A DNA stretch of 64,000 nucleotides from Spirosoma sp. KCTC 42546. Its GTDB lineage: Bacteria > Bacteroidota > Bacteroidia > Cytophagales > Spirosomataceae. Under the pieces are notes generated by a model. That model searched no databases, was not told the origin of the DNA, and saw only the letters and a list, made by a program, of their open reading frames with translations. Position 1 is the first letter of the stretch. Each line of letters begins with the position of its first letter. The stretch is taken from NCBI RefSeq assembly GCF_006965485.1, contig NZ_CP041360.1:6428501-6492500 (forward strand), read 5' to 3'. Below are positions 54,801 to 63,651 of this stretch, in pieces. Position numbers and translations under genes: made by a program.

Positions 54801-55943
54801 GTCCCTGAATACCGCGTTGGCTCTGTTCTCAGGCATCGTGGCCATGCGCTCATTTGGCCTTACCCGATACGTCTGAAACGGTTTTGTGTTGACCGCCTGC
54901 CGGTCAATTCCGTTATCGGTCCCTACCCAGAGCATGCCCGCCCGGTCGTGGTATACAGCCTGCGCGTTGCTGCTGCCAAGTCCCTTCAACAGGTTTGGAT
55001 CGGTCTGGTACGTAACAACTTTATCCGTAGTGGGATCAATTCCCTGAAGGCCATTGGTGGTACCCACCCACACAATCCCCGACGAATCCCGATGGATTGT
55101 ATTTCGCCAGATATACGGGTTAAGCTGTCCCCCCGGATTATAGGGAACCGGGTGCCAGGGCTGGTTACGAAGGTCCAGTTTAAACAGACTGTACCCCGCC
55201 GTGGCCGCACCAATCCAGAGTACGTCTTCTTTATCGAGGTAAAACGAAAGAAACGAAGGCTGAGGGCCTGCCAGCCCAGGAACCGGCACCAGCGTATAAC
55301 GCCCGGTTGCCCGATCAAGGAGGTACAGACCCTGATGGGAGGCTACCCAAAACCGATGCTGTCGATCTTCAAATGCCGTTTTAATCGGCATTTCTGTTTT
55401 GGGTGAAGGATATAATCTGAAGTTATGGCGTGCAGGATCATAGCTGGCCAGCCCTGCAAACGTCCCGATCCAGAGCAGGTTCCGGCTATCTTTATAAATG
55501 GTAATCTGGTTATTCCATTGATTGGCCCTTGCCGCTCTAATAGGATGTGGCGTAACAAGCCCGGTTTTCGTGTTTAGTTCATGCAAGCCTCCCCCTTCCG
55601 TAACCGCCCACAACTGGTTGGAATCGCCCTCGCACAAGCTCGTAATGATACTATTTTGGAAACTATGGGCTGGCTGTTGGGGATTGGGTTGAAAGACGGT
55701 AAAGGTAGCGCCGTCGTATTTGGTCAGGCCTTCGTGGGTGCCAAACCACATGTAGCCAGCCCGATCCTGAAGAATACAGTTTATTGAATTACTGGGTAAC
55801 CCATCTTTACTCGACAGGTGCTCAAATTGGTTAGCGATGGGGTATTGAGGTAACTTCTTATAATAGCTATCTGGAGAAGGATAGGACTGAGCAAGTGCCT
55901 GCATAAGTGGAATAAGCAGGAACGCAAGAAAGTATGGGCGCAT
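51855..55943 (-). CDS. Hybrid two-component system (HTCS) sensor-regulator
   Basis: 1,362 residues. Signal MRPYFLAFLLIPLMQALAQ; periplasmic beta-propeller sensor from repeated Reg_prop units (MWFGTHEGLTKYDGATF, IWFGTNDGLYHLNQTSG); Y_Y_Y domain (near 690-770); transmembrane helix (YGLYVLLAGGAIWGYIRFY). Then come HisKA H-box THEFRTPLSLIL (His846), HATPase (NLLSNALKF, SGIGIAP, GTGIGLALV), a receiver (ILIVEDND, phospho-acceptor Asp1155 in LTDVMMP) and AraC HTH (about 1255-1357). By family it binds an oligosaccharide in the periplasm and activates a utilisation locus. Divergent from the GDSL/FAD-oxidase genes, which are candidate targets (inference). Confidence 0.96.
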   Translation of the reverse strand: MRPYFLAFLLIPLMQALAQSYPSPDSYYKKLPQYPIANQFEHLSSKDGLPSNSINCILQDRAGYMWFGTHEGLTKYDGATFTVFQPNPQQPAHSFQNSIITSLCEGDSNQLWAVTEGGGLHELNTKTGLVTPHPIRAARANQWNNQITIYKDSRNLLWIGTFAGLASYDPARHNFRLYPSPKTEMPIKTAFEDRQHRFWVASHQGLYLLDRATGRYTLVPVPGLAGPQPSFLSFYLDKEDVLWIGAATAGYSLFKLDLRNQPWHPVPYNPGGQLNPYIWRNTIHRDSSGIVWVGTTNGLQGIDPTTDKVVTYQTDPNLLKGLGSSNAQAVYHDRAGMLWVGTDNGIDRQAVNTKPFQTYRVRPNERMATMPENRANAVFRDKRGQLWFSNLSTVYRLSPNRQQLDRIQMDKLGWVGTHTNPVTSFLSDGTDGIWFGTNDGLYHLNQTSGQYTRYPSDIPTQFIDLQYLDGKPADNLWIGGDGGVASFNTRTHQYTYYKYKPGDTGGIPDKAIYGLMVSQFGEVWILVNRLGICRLNPKTGQLIRYMAGGKGKLTTNDVLSIHEDKEGAIWIGTHLGGLHWFNWRTGIFSVISREEGIPGTSIVGITSDGTGKLWLSTNEGLCQVDPITRAIHSYEVSDGLPSNDFKHNAVFRQANQLIFGTENGIVQFNPNQILTDTRPFPVYITDLTVMDKPRVITDNIIRLKHDETMLSIGFSALAYEQPGQNQYAYQLVGVNPNWVQNGNRRVATYTSLAPGTYTFRVKAANSSGFWTKNEASVQVIVMPPWWATWWAYGLYVLLAGGAIWGYIRFYTNRLRQRQELELNRREAEQLKAVDELKTRFFSNITHEFRTPLSLILSPVEKLLQENRFDRPMLTLVHRNAEQLLRLINQLLDLSKLEGNYMAVSLMQGNVSEFIDPIVGVFQRMAEQKGVTLTCEVAGLPAQEYVFDADKWEKILTNLLSNALKFTDDGGQVTLTGTPVWTGSEMNTLAIRLVDSGIGIAPEPLPHIFDRFYQADTSSTRAYEGTGIGLALVHELVGLLGGSITVESQLTVGTTFHLLLPVQPVSAATSENPKIRLVAPKLETLDQRTSLAPRLSSSLSVAGTSLPSILIVEDNDELREFLMGELASLYHVLQAVDGEAGWALVQTELPDMVLTDVMMPRRDGIELTRLIKSHADTDHIAVVMLTAKTAPQSRIDGLQQGADDYLSKPFSLDELHLRLRNLVSRQQKLGEHYRQQFALPVSSPVSNVKAQEVVADPFLLRIYALLEQHLDDPSISVDWLADQLAMNRKTLYRKVQQLIQLSPADLIRQYRLRKATELLGLGNNVAETADLVGFNSPSHFTIVFKEFYQQTPSEFMASRVKNA

Positions 55944-56338
55944 TTTAAATGTTAACGAGTGGGTATGCTCCTCTAAAGCTAAGTATATTTACTCAACTAC
56001 CATATAGACTTATAGTTATTTATCAATATTCTATAATTTATCCAGTATAGCTTTATATAATATGCGTTCATCGATATATAGTACACTTAATATATAATCC
56101 AGTTCGGGACTGGCCTTATGGTAACTACCTGCACCAGACTTGAATGGTTGGCACATCAGATCCTATTAACTACGGTAAACGTTTCCCAAAAAAGTCTTTT
56201 CATCAATAAGCATGCGGCATCTGTTCAGGAAAAATCGGCTCCGATGCAGTTGCGAATGCCATTGGCTGAGATTTTGTACGATTCCAGCCTATTCCAGAAC
56301 CCCGACAACGAAGCCATAGTAGCCTCATAATCAACGAA
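55944..56338. other. Divergent intergenic region between HTCS and GDSL hydrolase genes
   Basis: 395 bp. Bases 55980-56100 are very AT-rich (TATAGACTTATAGTTATTTA and similar) and are the likely control region for both directions. The 70-codon open frame at 56118-56330 has no recognisable content and is treated as non-coding. Confidence 0.5.
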
Positions 56339-57643
56339 ATGAAAAAATCCGTTCTGCTAGTACAAGCATTCATTATCACAGTAGTAATCAGTTGGGGCTG
56401 CCAAAAACCCCTGTCAACGAGCGTTCAATCTTCCTCAAAAAACAGCTCGACGGGGGCTCCCGAATTTCACCAGAGGGGCGGCTTACCGAATTTTTTTCAG
56501 AAAATTAATGAAGGGCAGGACGCTAAGGTAGCCTACTTTGGGGGCAGCATCACCGAAGCGGGCGACGGTTGGCGGAGCCTTACCTTTAACTGGCTCCGCA
56601 TCAACTACCCACATACACCATTCACCGAAATCAACGCAGCTATTGGGGGTACGGGCTCTAACCTGGGCGTCTTCAGACTGGAACGCGACGTGCTGGCCCA
56701 GAAGCCCGATCTGGTCTTCGTGGAATTTGCCGTCAATGATTTCGGGCGGACCACTCAGCAAATTCAGCAGTCCATGGAGGGAATCGTTCGGAAAATCTGG
56801 AAAGCAAATCCTACTACCGACATCTGTTTTGTGTATACCGTAGCCGAAAACGTATTACCCGATCTGCTGGCGGGCAAATTTCAGGCATCAGCCCAGGCCA
56901 TGGAAGCCATAGCCGAGCACTACCAAATTCCCTCTATTCACATGGGCGTGGAAGTAGCCCGGCTATATAAAGAAGGCAAGCTGGTGTTTACCGGAAAGCC
57001 AGACGAAAATCCCGGAAAAATTGTGTTCACAACGGACAAAACGCACCCCTTGTCCCGGTCAGGCCACCCCATTTACGCGAGTGTGGTACGAGGCCATTTT
57101 GAGGAAATGCAACGAGTTTCTGGTGCAAAACCCCATGCGCTACCAACCCCGCTGGTTGCCGATAATTGGGAAGGCGCTCAACTGATTTCGCTCTCTGAAC
57201 TGCCTTCCTCAGCGCATTGGCAGAAACTCCCGGCGGAGAACGAGCTTGCCCGATCGGTTTCTAAATTCATGCCAGCCCTCTACAAAGCATCGTCGCCAGA
57301 TGCGGTCCTGCGCATTAAATTCAAGGGAACCACCCTGGGATTTTATGATGTGGTAGGGCCGGGCGTAGGGATTCTGGATGTAACACTGGACGGAGACAAA
57401 AAGGAAGTTCAACGCTTCGACCAGTATTCTCACTATTACCGAAAATTTAGCTTTTACCTGGAAGGACTACCGGATACAACCCATGAAGTAACCATCCACG
57501 TATCGGGCAAAGCATTCGACAAAGCAAGTATTCTCCAAAAGCGAAACATCAAAATCGACGACCCCAGCCGCTATGCCGAAACGAGCTGGTATCTCAGCAA
57601 TTTACTACTGGTGGGTACGTTAGAATTCATTCAATGGAATTGA
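56339..57643 (+). CDS. SGNH/GDSL-family hydrolase, lipoprotein
   Basis: 434 residues. Lipoprotein signal MKKSVLLVQAFIITVVISWG ending at Cys21. SGNH blocks: AYFGGSITEAG (nucleophile Ser), GGTGSNLG (Gly), FVEFAVND (Asn) and TTDKTHPLSRSGH (Asp/His). A C-terminal beta domain (about 270-434, GTTLGFYDVVGPGVGILDVT) resembles the jelly-roll accessory of carbohydrate esterases. By family it removes acyl groups such as acetyl from glycans. It leads the plus-strand cluster facing the HTCS and is closed by a strong hairpin. Confidence 0.9.
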   Translation: MKKSVLLVQAFIITVVISWGCQKPLSTSVQSSSKNSSTGAPEFHQRGGLPNFFQKINEGQDAKVAYFGGSITEAGDGWRSLTFNWLRINYPHTPFTEINAAIGGTGSNLGVFRLERDVLAQKPDLVFVEFAVNDFGRTTQQIQQSMEGIVRKIWKANPTTDICFVYTVAENVLPDLLAGKFQASAQAMEAIAEHYQIPSIHMGVEVARLYKEGKLVFTGKPDENPGKIVFTTDKTHPLSRSGHPIYASVVRGHFEEMQRVSGAKPHALPTPLVADNWEGAQLISLSELPSSAHWQKLPAENELARSVSKFMPALYKASSPDAVLRIKFKGTTLGFYDVVGPGVGILDVTLDGDKKEVQRFDQYSHYYRKFSFYLEGLPDTTHEVTIHVSGKAFDKASILQKRNIKIDDPSRYAETSWYLSNLLLVGTLEFIQWN

Positions 57644-57716
57644 GTGTGGTTCCTTAAACGGCTACATACGCCATATCTTGGAGATATGGCGTATGTAGCC
57701 GTTTAAGGAACCACAC
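57644..57716. terminator. Perfect 35-bp hairpin after the GDSL hydrolase gene
   Basis: Arms 57644-57678 and 57682-57716 are exact reverse complements around a 3-base TGG loop (left arm begins GTGTGGTTCCTTAAACGG). It starts at the second base of the stop codon. The perfect match is longer than usual for an intrinsic terminator and there is no strong U-tract, so it may be a recently acquired palindromic element that also terminates. Confidence 0.7.
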
Positions 57717-57767
57717 AATAACTAACTCATTTTTAATAAATTATCACCAAACCCAATACTCCTCCTC

Positions 57768-59492
57768 ATGCTTTCACCTGCACAGCTCTTTCCAGTATCG
57801 CTTAGCCGATTTAGCCGAAACTGCTCGGTAATTATCGGGTTGGCAGGCCTTCTTATTGTCCTTCCTGGCTACCGAAAACCCGCAAAATTCCCACAGGCGG
57901 TGGTGCAAAATGCCGAGGTGCGGCACTCCGATGTGATCATTTACGGCGGTACATCGGCGGCTGTGATTGCGGCTGTCCAGGTGAAGAAAATGGGTAAATC
58001 AGTTATTGTAGTTTCGCCCGATAAACACCTGGGCGGACTGTCGGCGGGTGGGCTTGGATTTACGGATACGGGCAACAAAGAAGTTATTGGCGGCCTATCC
58101 CGCGAGTTTTATCAGCGACTCTACCAGCACTACCAAAACGACAAATCCTGGCCGTGGCAGCAACGCAGTGAGTATGGTAACAAAGGTCAGGGAACGCCCG
58201 CTATTGACGGCACCAACCGAACCATGTGGATTTTTGAACCCCATGCTGCCGAGCAGGTATTCGAGGACTTTGTGAAGGAAAATAAGCTGACCATTTATCG
58301 CGACGAATGGCTGGACCGCTCGGCAACAGGCATTCAGAAACAGGACGGTGCCATTCGTTCGTTCCGAACACTAAGTGGTACGGTATACGAAGGAAGTGTA
58401 TTCATCGATGCCACCTACGAAGGCGACCTGATGGCGGCTGCGGGTGTTCGTTACCACGTGGGTCGGGAGGCCAACAGCGTGTATAATGAGACCCATAATG
58501 GTGTGCAGGTAGGTATTTTTCAGCACGGCCACTTTTTCAAAAAAGATATCAGCCCTTACAAGGTGGCGGGCGATGCAAAAAGTGGACTCCTGCCCGAAGT
58601 ATCGGCTGATGAACCAGGCCCGAACGGCACGGGCGACCACAAAATTCAGGCCTATTGTTTCCGTATGTGTCTGAGCAATCATCCTGACAATCGGGTTCCA
58701 TTTGCTAAGCCTGCGGGCTACGACCCCAATCGCTATGAACTGCTGGCGCGTGTTTTTGCCTCGGGCTGGCGCGAAACCTTCGATAAGTACGATCCCATCC
58801 CCAATCGTAAAACTGACACCAACAACCACGGCCCGTTCAGTACCGATTACATCGGCAAAAATTACGATTACCCCGATGCTACCTACGAACGCCGGAAGGC
58901 GATTATTCGGGATCATGAACTATATCAGAAAGGGTTGCTCTATTTTTTGCAGAACGACACACGCGTACCAGTCGATGTCCACGAAGCCATGCAGCAATGG
59001 GGATTACCTAAGGATGAGTTCAAAGACAATGGCGGCTGGCCGCACCAACTCTATATCCGCGAAGCCCGCCGGATGCTGGGTGAGTTTGTCATGACCGAAG
59101 CAGACGCACTTGGGAAAACCAATGTACCAAATCCGGTGGGCATGGGCTCCTATGCGCTGGATGCTCATAATTCCCAGCGATTCGTAAAAAAGGACGGCTT
59201 TGTCCAGAATGAGGGCGACATCGGCGTTCATCCCGACAAGCCTTATTCCATTGCGTATGGCTCTATTCTGCCGAAGGCAGCGGAATGTACTAACCTGCTG
59301 GTACCGGTTTGTGTATCGAGTTCACATATTGCCTACGGTTCCATCCGCATGGAGCCCGTGTTTATGATTCTGGGCCAATCGGCCGCAACAGCCGCAGTGC
59401 TGGCCATTGACGGTAAGACTTCCGTTCAACAAGTCCCTTATGATAAATTGAAAGAGGTGTTGCTCAAAGAAGGTCAACGGCTTACTTTGTGA
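57768..59492 (+). CDS. Exported FAD-dependent oxidoreductase (FAD_oxidored type), third of three
   Basis: 574 residues. N-terminal hydrophobic signal or anchor (SVIIGLAGLLIVLPG), FAD motif DVIIYGGTSAAVIAA and VVSPDKHLGGLSAGGLGFTD. Shared family blocks: FIDATYEGDLMAAAGVRYHVG, RDHELYQKGLLYFLQNDTRV, KDEFKDNGGWPHQLYIREAR, and C-terminal HIAYGSIRMEPVFMILGQSA. It is closer to the second oxidoreductase than to the Tat-exported first, and lacks the golvesin-like domain. Probably oxidises a glycan-derived alcohol in the periplasm or membrane surface (inference). Confidence 0.87.
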   Translation: MLSPAQLFPVSLSRFSRNCSVIIGLAGLLIVLPGYRKPAKFPQAVVQNAEVRHSDVIIYGGTSAAVIAAVQVKKMGKSVIVVSPDKHLGGLSAGGLGFTDTGNKEVIGGLSREFYQRLYQHYQNDKSWPWQQRSEYGNKGQGTPAIDGTNRTMWIFEPHAAEQVFEDFVKENKLTIYRDEWLDRSATGIQKQDGAIRSFRTLSGTVYEGSVFIDATYEGDLMAAAGVRYHVGREANSVYNETHNGVQVGIFQHGHFFKKDISPYKVAGDAKSGLLPEVSADEPGPNGTGDHKIQAYCFRMCLSNHPDNRVPFAKPAGYDPNRYELLARVFASGWRETFDKYDPIPNRKTDTNNHGPFSTDYIGKNYDYPDATYERRKAIIRDHELYQKGLLYFLQNDTRVPVDVHEAMQQWGLPKDEFKDNGGWPHQLYIREARRMLGEFVMTEADALGKTNVPNPVGMGSYALDAHNSQRFVKKDGFVQNEGDIGVHPDKPYSIAYGSILPKAAECTNLLVPVCVSSSHIAYGSIRMEPVFMILGQSAATAAVLAIDGKTSVQQVPYDKLKEVLLKEGQRLTL

Positions 59493-59506
59493 AGAAATCA
59501 AGTATT

Positions 59507-59802
59507 ATTAACCACAGAGCGGTCCGCCGGTGCGGCACAGAGTACACAGGGATTGAAAAATTAATAATAAAGAACCTGTTTAAACTTATTTTCTTATAGC
59601 TCTAAGCTTTTGCTTAACCGCAGAGAACGCTAAAACAACTCCGCAGAGGTCTCAAAGAAATTCACTCAACTACTTCGCGCACTTTGCGGAGTTACCTTTG
59701 CGGTTAAATTGAAAAGTTTAAACAGACTCAACTATTCATATCCGCACTGGTGATCCAGTCTGTGTTCTCTGTGCCGCAACGGCGGACCGCTCTGTGGTTA
59801 AT
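59507..59802. repeat. Nested inverted-repeat element (one palindrome inside another)
   Basis: Outer arms 59507-59549 and 59760-59802 (begin ATTAACCACAGAGCGGTCCG) match over 43 bases with two mismatches. Inside, CTGTTTAAACTT (59576-59587) pairs with AAGTTTAAACAG (59714-59725). Within that, TTAACCGCAGAG and CTCCGCAGAGG pair with CTTTGCGGTTAA and TTTGCGGAG. It looks like one CACAGAG-type element inserted into another. It covers the FAD oxidoreductase/esterase gap and has no gene. Confidence 0.8.
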
Positions 59803-59849
59803 AATTTCACCAAACAACTATGCAAATTCACTCCCATTTCTGCCGTACC

Positions 59850-60758
59850 ATGAAATTCAGTTTTTCTATTTTCCTACTGACAGTAGCTGGTACGGTTACA
59901 GCTCAACAAATTATCCCCTTGTATTCAGGAGCCATCCCGAACGCTACGTCGTATACGATGAAGGAAATAGCGTCGGAAAAAGACGGTAAAGTTTCCTGGT
60001 ACCAAAAAGTGTCGAAACCCACAATGACTATCTTTTTGCCTCCTAAAGAAACAGCCAGTGGCGCGGGGGTGGTTATTTTTCCGGGTGGGGGTTATTCGGG
60101 GGAAAGCTACGAGGGAGAAGGCATTTTAATCGCTGAAACCTTTGTCAAACATGGGGTTGCTGCCTTTGTGGTAAAATACCGGTTACCCAGTGACTCGATC
60201 ATGGTCGATAAAAGTATTGGCCCGCTCCAGGATGCCCAGCGAGCCATAAAAGTAGTGCGGGAGCGAGCAACAGAATGGGGCCTTAAACCCGACAAAATAG
60301 GGATCATGGGGTTCTCGGCGGGTGGCCATCTGGCGTCTACCGCCGGAACGAAATTCGGTGAACCGCTTATCGACAATACCAACAAAACCAGCTTACGACC
60401 CGATTTTATGATTCTCATTTATCCCGTCATTTCCATGAACGAGACCCTAAGTCATAAAGGGTCAAGAACGAATCTGTTAGGGGCCAAACCAACTGCCGGG
60501 CAAATAGAACGATTCTCCAATGAACTGCACGTAACCAATCAAACCCCGCCCACCTACCTCACCCATACCGGTGATGACAAAGTTGTGGATGTAGACAATA
60601 GCCTAACGTTTTATGAAGCCCTCCGCCACCATAACGTACCCACCGAGCTGCACCTATACCCCACCGGCGACCACGGCTTCATCCTAAAACTCCCCACCGA
60701 AGAATGGATGCAACCCCTGTTTGTCTGGATGGTCAAAAACAGCTGGGCAACCCGATGA
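59850..60758 (+). CDS. Exported alpha/beta hydrolase, acetyl-xylan-esterase-like
   Basis: 302 residues from ATG 59850, chosen for the signal peptide MKFSFSIFLLTVAGTVTAQQ; an ATG ten codons upstream is also in frame. Oxyanion motif FPGGGYSGESYEGEG, nucleophile GFSAGGHLAS, Asp in HTGDDKVVDVDN and His in PTGDHGFILK. By family it removes acetyl or other short acyl groups from glycans. Convergent with GH78, with 37 bp between stops. Confidence 0.9.
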   Translation: MKFSFSIFLLTVAGTVTAQQIIPLYSGAIPNATSYTMKEIASEKDGKVSWYQKVSKPTMTIFLPPKETASGAGVVIFPGGGYSGESYEGEGILIAETFVKHGVAAFVVKYRLPSDSIMVDKSIGPLQDAQRAIKVVRERATEWGLKPDKIGIMGFSAGGHLASTAGTKFGEPLIDNTNKTSLRPDFMILIYPVISMNETLSHKGSRTNLLGAKPTAGQIERFSNELHVTNQTPPTYLTHTGDDKVVDVDNSLTFYEALRHHNVPTELHLYPTGDHGFILKLPTEEWMQPLFVWMVKNSWATR

Positions 60759-60795
60759 TCTCCCCTAAAAATAAGCAGACCGAACTGACGTCAGC

Positions 60796-63651
60796 CTAAT
60801 GCTGGGCCGTGAATTGATACCCTCCCGAACCAGCTTCCAGCTGTAAATACCCGTCTTTAAACTCCTTTACGGTAATACCTGGGCTCATCTTTATTGCTTT
60901 CTTGTTGACCAGAACGGTAGCTGGATTTGTGGTCGGGATGAACACGCTGGCAATGGTATTTACGGGTATTTTAACGGTCAGCGTAACCGTTTTTCCGGAC
61001 TTTTTCCAGGCTGATTCAATCGGCCCGTTGATCGAGTGATAGGTAGCTTTTACGTAAGTCAGGCCCGTGTTGGCTATTTCCGGTCTGATCGTGAATGTTC
61101 TATACCCGGCTTCCCCAACTTTGAGGCCTGCCGCATTACCAAACAACCATTCATTTACCGCGCCAAAAGCGTAGTGGTTGAACGAGTTCATACCGGCATT
61201 ATTTTCAAACCCTTTTCCCTTGATATAGCTGTTCCAGCGCTCCCAGATTGTATTGGCTCCATTAACCACTTCAAATCCCCAGGATGGGTATTCTGTGCTC
61301 AGCAGTAATGTATAGGCTTCATTGCTATGTCCCGTACTTGATAACGCTGGCAATAAGGGTTTTACGCCCAGAAAGCCCGTTGAGAGTTTGTTATTGTTTG
61401 TCTTAATGAGATCAACCAGCCAATTGCCCGCTTGCTGGTACTGATCAGGTTTGAGCATATGCATGTAAATGGCATTGGCATAAGCCGTTTGAGTATGCCC
61501 CTCAAAGCCCATTTCCCCATCTACATAGCCGTTTCCATCGCCGTAGGCCGCGCTATTCGTTTTGAACTTCCCGGTTGCGTCGGTATAGTGGGCTAAACAG
61601 GCCTGTTTAACCTTGCTAAAAATGGCTTCGTAATACGCCGATTCCTCCTGCTTACCAATCGCCTTGGCCATGTCGGCCATCATGGAAGCCACATAGCCAT
61701 AATAGAGAGTTGCCAATAGATCGGGCGGTGTTTTTTTTCCAACAGAGAGCCAGTCGCCAAATCCACCTTTCGGTGAAATATCCTCGAAACTGGCCTCTTT
61801 ATATACATACTGGCCCTTGCTCTTGTCCTCCATGAACTTCAGATAGGCAACCATATTTGGCCAGAACTCCCGAATCACACGGGTATCTCCATACGTTTTG
61901 TAAATCGTATAGGGACAAATGATACCAGCCTCCGACCAGCCCGGCGAGTACGTATCCGTTTTCCGAACGTTGGGTGCGGGCGCATAAATCGGGTACGACT
62001 TATCAGCGCGTTGGGCATCATTCAGGTCGACCAGCCATTTTGTAAAAAAGGCCGAGATGTCGTTGTTGAAGGTGGCGGATTGAATATAAGCCTGTGCATC
62101 GCCTGTCCAGCCGAGCCGTTCATCCCGCTGTGGGCAATCTGTAGGCACATCGAAATAGTTGGACCGTTGCGTCCAGACAATATTTTGGTAGAGTTTATTC
62201 ACCAGTTTGTTATCTGTTTCGAAAGCACCGGTTTCGGGGGTGGCCGACGTTAACACGATACCCATTATCGCATCCAGGCTGGGGGCTGTTCTGAACCCGG
62301 ATACTTCCACGTACTGAAACCCGTGATAGGTGAATTTAGGCGTCCAGGTTTCACCCTGTTTGGCTCCTTTCAGTATGTAGGTGTCGGTGGCTCTGGCTTT
62401 CCGAAGGTTCTCCGTCATGATGTCTCCATTCGGGAATAACACCTCGCCAAACCGCAGTCGAATGGTATCGCCTTTGTTTCCTTTTACCTTAAGTTGTACG
62501 ATGCCAGCAAAATTCTGGCCCAGGTCAAAAAGGTATTTTCCGCCTGATTTTGGCATAACGGATTTGGCTTTTAACGCCTGAAAAACCTGAATTGGATTAC
62601 CAGGATAAGCGTCAAGCCGACGGTCTGCCTTATCGGGGAAAATGCGGCTCGTCTTCCAGTTCGAATCGTCAAATCCAGCTTTACTCCAATTGTCAAATTC
62701 CAGATTGGCGTTATAGGTTTCGCCATTCAGGATATCCGCTTCAATGATCGGTCCGTGATTCGTTTTCCAGCTTTGGTCGGTCGCAATCGTTTGTTTTTCG
62801 CCATTGGTATACTCAATGTCCAGTTGAGCTTTCAGCAGGGGAACAGTACCATAGAAATTTTTCACGACCGGGTTCCCCACCAGCAACGCATAACCCAGAT
62901 AGCCAGCGTACCAGCCATCCGAAATAATGGCTCCAAAGGCATTTTCGCCCGCTTTTACGTCGGCCGTGACATCATACGTCTGGTAATAGACTCGCTTGGT
63001 ATAATCGGTCCAGCCGGGCGTAAAGTAGTCGTTTCCAATGCGCTTGCCGTTGATCTGAAATTCGTACAAACCTAAGGCCGTCACGTGCAATCTCGCTCGT
63101 TTAATGGGGCCTTTTAGTTTCGCTTCTTTCCTGAAAAAAGGGGCAGGTGGCAAGTGATAGGTTTTCCCTTTCCCCAAGGCAGTCAGGTCATTACCTATCC
63201 ATTCGGCCTGCCAGTCAGCTTTGTTCAGCAGACCCATTTCCCAGCTGGCGGTTGCACTCCATGGGCCAGGCTGGCCGCTTTTATCCCAACTCCGGACTTT
63301 CCAATAACACATTGTTCGAGAGGAAAGGGGCTTTCCGGCATAGTCGATTTGATTGGTGGCATTCCCAGGCACTTTCGCTGAATTCCACAGATCGGCCTTG
63401 TCGGAAGCCAGCAAGTTCGGTGATGACGCGACCATGATCTGATAGGCCGTTTGTCGTTGACCGCTTACAGTAGAGGTTAGCTCCCAGCTTAAACGTGGCT
63501 TCTGGGCGTCAGTTACTGGATTTACTTTATATTCCGTCCGCAGGTTAACTGGTTTTATATCCGCTGAACGGGCAATCGATTGGCAGCAGGTGATGAGCAT
63601 ACTAAAAATTACCAGTGACAGCACTTGGATGGCAAACGGACTAACTTTCAT
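60796..63651 (-). CDS. GH78 alpha-L-rhamnosidase, lipoprotein
   Basis: 951 residues, full length for the family. Lipoprotein-type N-terminus (VLSLVIFSMLITCCQS). N-terminal FN3/beta domains (SWELTSTVSGQRQTAYQIMV), the Bac_rhamnosid_N region (GLYEFQINGKRIGNDYFTPG), then the (alpha/alpha)6 catalytic barrel with the signature NYFDVPTDCPQRDERLGWTG (near 497-517, carrying the acidic residues), and a C-terminal beta-sandwich. It releases terminal alpha-L-rhamnose. It is transcribed toward the esterase and divergent from the ECF sigma gene at the window edge. Confidence 0.95.
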   Translation of the reverse strand: MKVSPFAIQVLSLVIFSMLITCCQSIARSADIKPVNLRTEYKVNPVTDAQKPRLSWELTSTVSGQRQTAYQIMVASSPNLLASDKADLWNSAKVPGNATNQIDYAGKPLSSRTMCYWKVRSWDKSGQPGPWSATASWEMGLLNKADWQAEWIGNDLTALGKGKTYHLPPAPFFRKEAKLKGPIKRARLHVTALGLYEFQINGKRIGNDYFTPGWTDYTKRVYYQTYDVTADVKAGENAFGAIISDGWYAGYLGYALLVGNPVVKNFYGTVPLLKAQLDIEYTNGEKQTIATDQSWKTNHGPIIEADILNGETYNANLEFDNWSKAGFDDSNWKTSRIFPDKADRRLDAYPGNPIQVFQALKAKSVMPKSGGKYLFDLGQNFAGIVQLKVKGNKGDTIRLRFGEVLFPNGDIMTENLRKARATDTYILKGAKQGETWTPKFTYHGFQYVEVSGFRTAPSLDAIMGIVLTSATPETGAFETDNKLVNKLYQNIVWTQRSNYFDVPTDCPQRDERLGWTGDAQAYIQSATFNNDISAFFTKWLVDLNDAQRADKSYPIYAPAPNVRKTDTYSPGWSEAGIICPYTIYKTYGDTRVIREFWPNMVAYLKFMEDKSKGQYVYKEASFEDISPKGGFGDWLSVGKKTPPDLLATLYYGYVASMMADMAKAIGKQEESAYYEAIFSKVKQACLAHYTDATGKFKTNSAAYGDGNGYVDGEMGFEGHTQTAYANAIYMHMLKPDQYQQAGNWLVDLIKTNNNKLSTGFLGVKPLLPALSSTGHSNEAYTLLLSTEYPSWGFEVVNGANTIWERWNSYIKGKGFENNAGMNSFNHYAFGAVNEWLFGNAAGLKVGEAGYRTFTIRPEIANTGLTYVKATYHSINGPIESAWKKSGKTVTLTVKIPVNTIASVFIPTTNPATVLVNKKAIKMSPGITVKEFKDGYLQLEAGSGGYQFTAQH

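Noticed and set aside
56118..56330. A 70-codon plus-strand frame ending 8 bp before the GDSL gene
   Set aside because: No signal peptide, motif or ribosome site; the region is probably untranslated leader. Conservation in a relative would reopen the question.
59507..59802. Possible CRISPR-like repeats
   Set aside because: The repeats are inverted and nested, not regularly spaced direct repeats; no cas genes are present.
60782..60795. CTGACGTCAG palindrome between convergent genes as a terminator or operator
   Set aside because: Ten-base perfect palindrome with no loop or T-run; could be chance.
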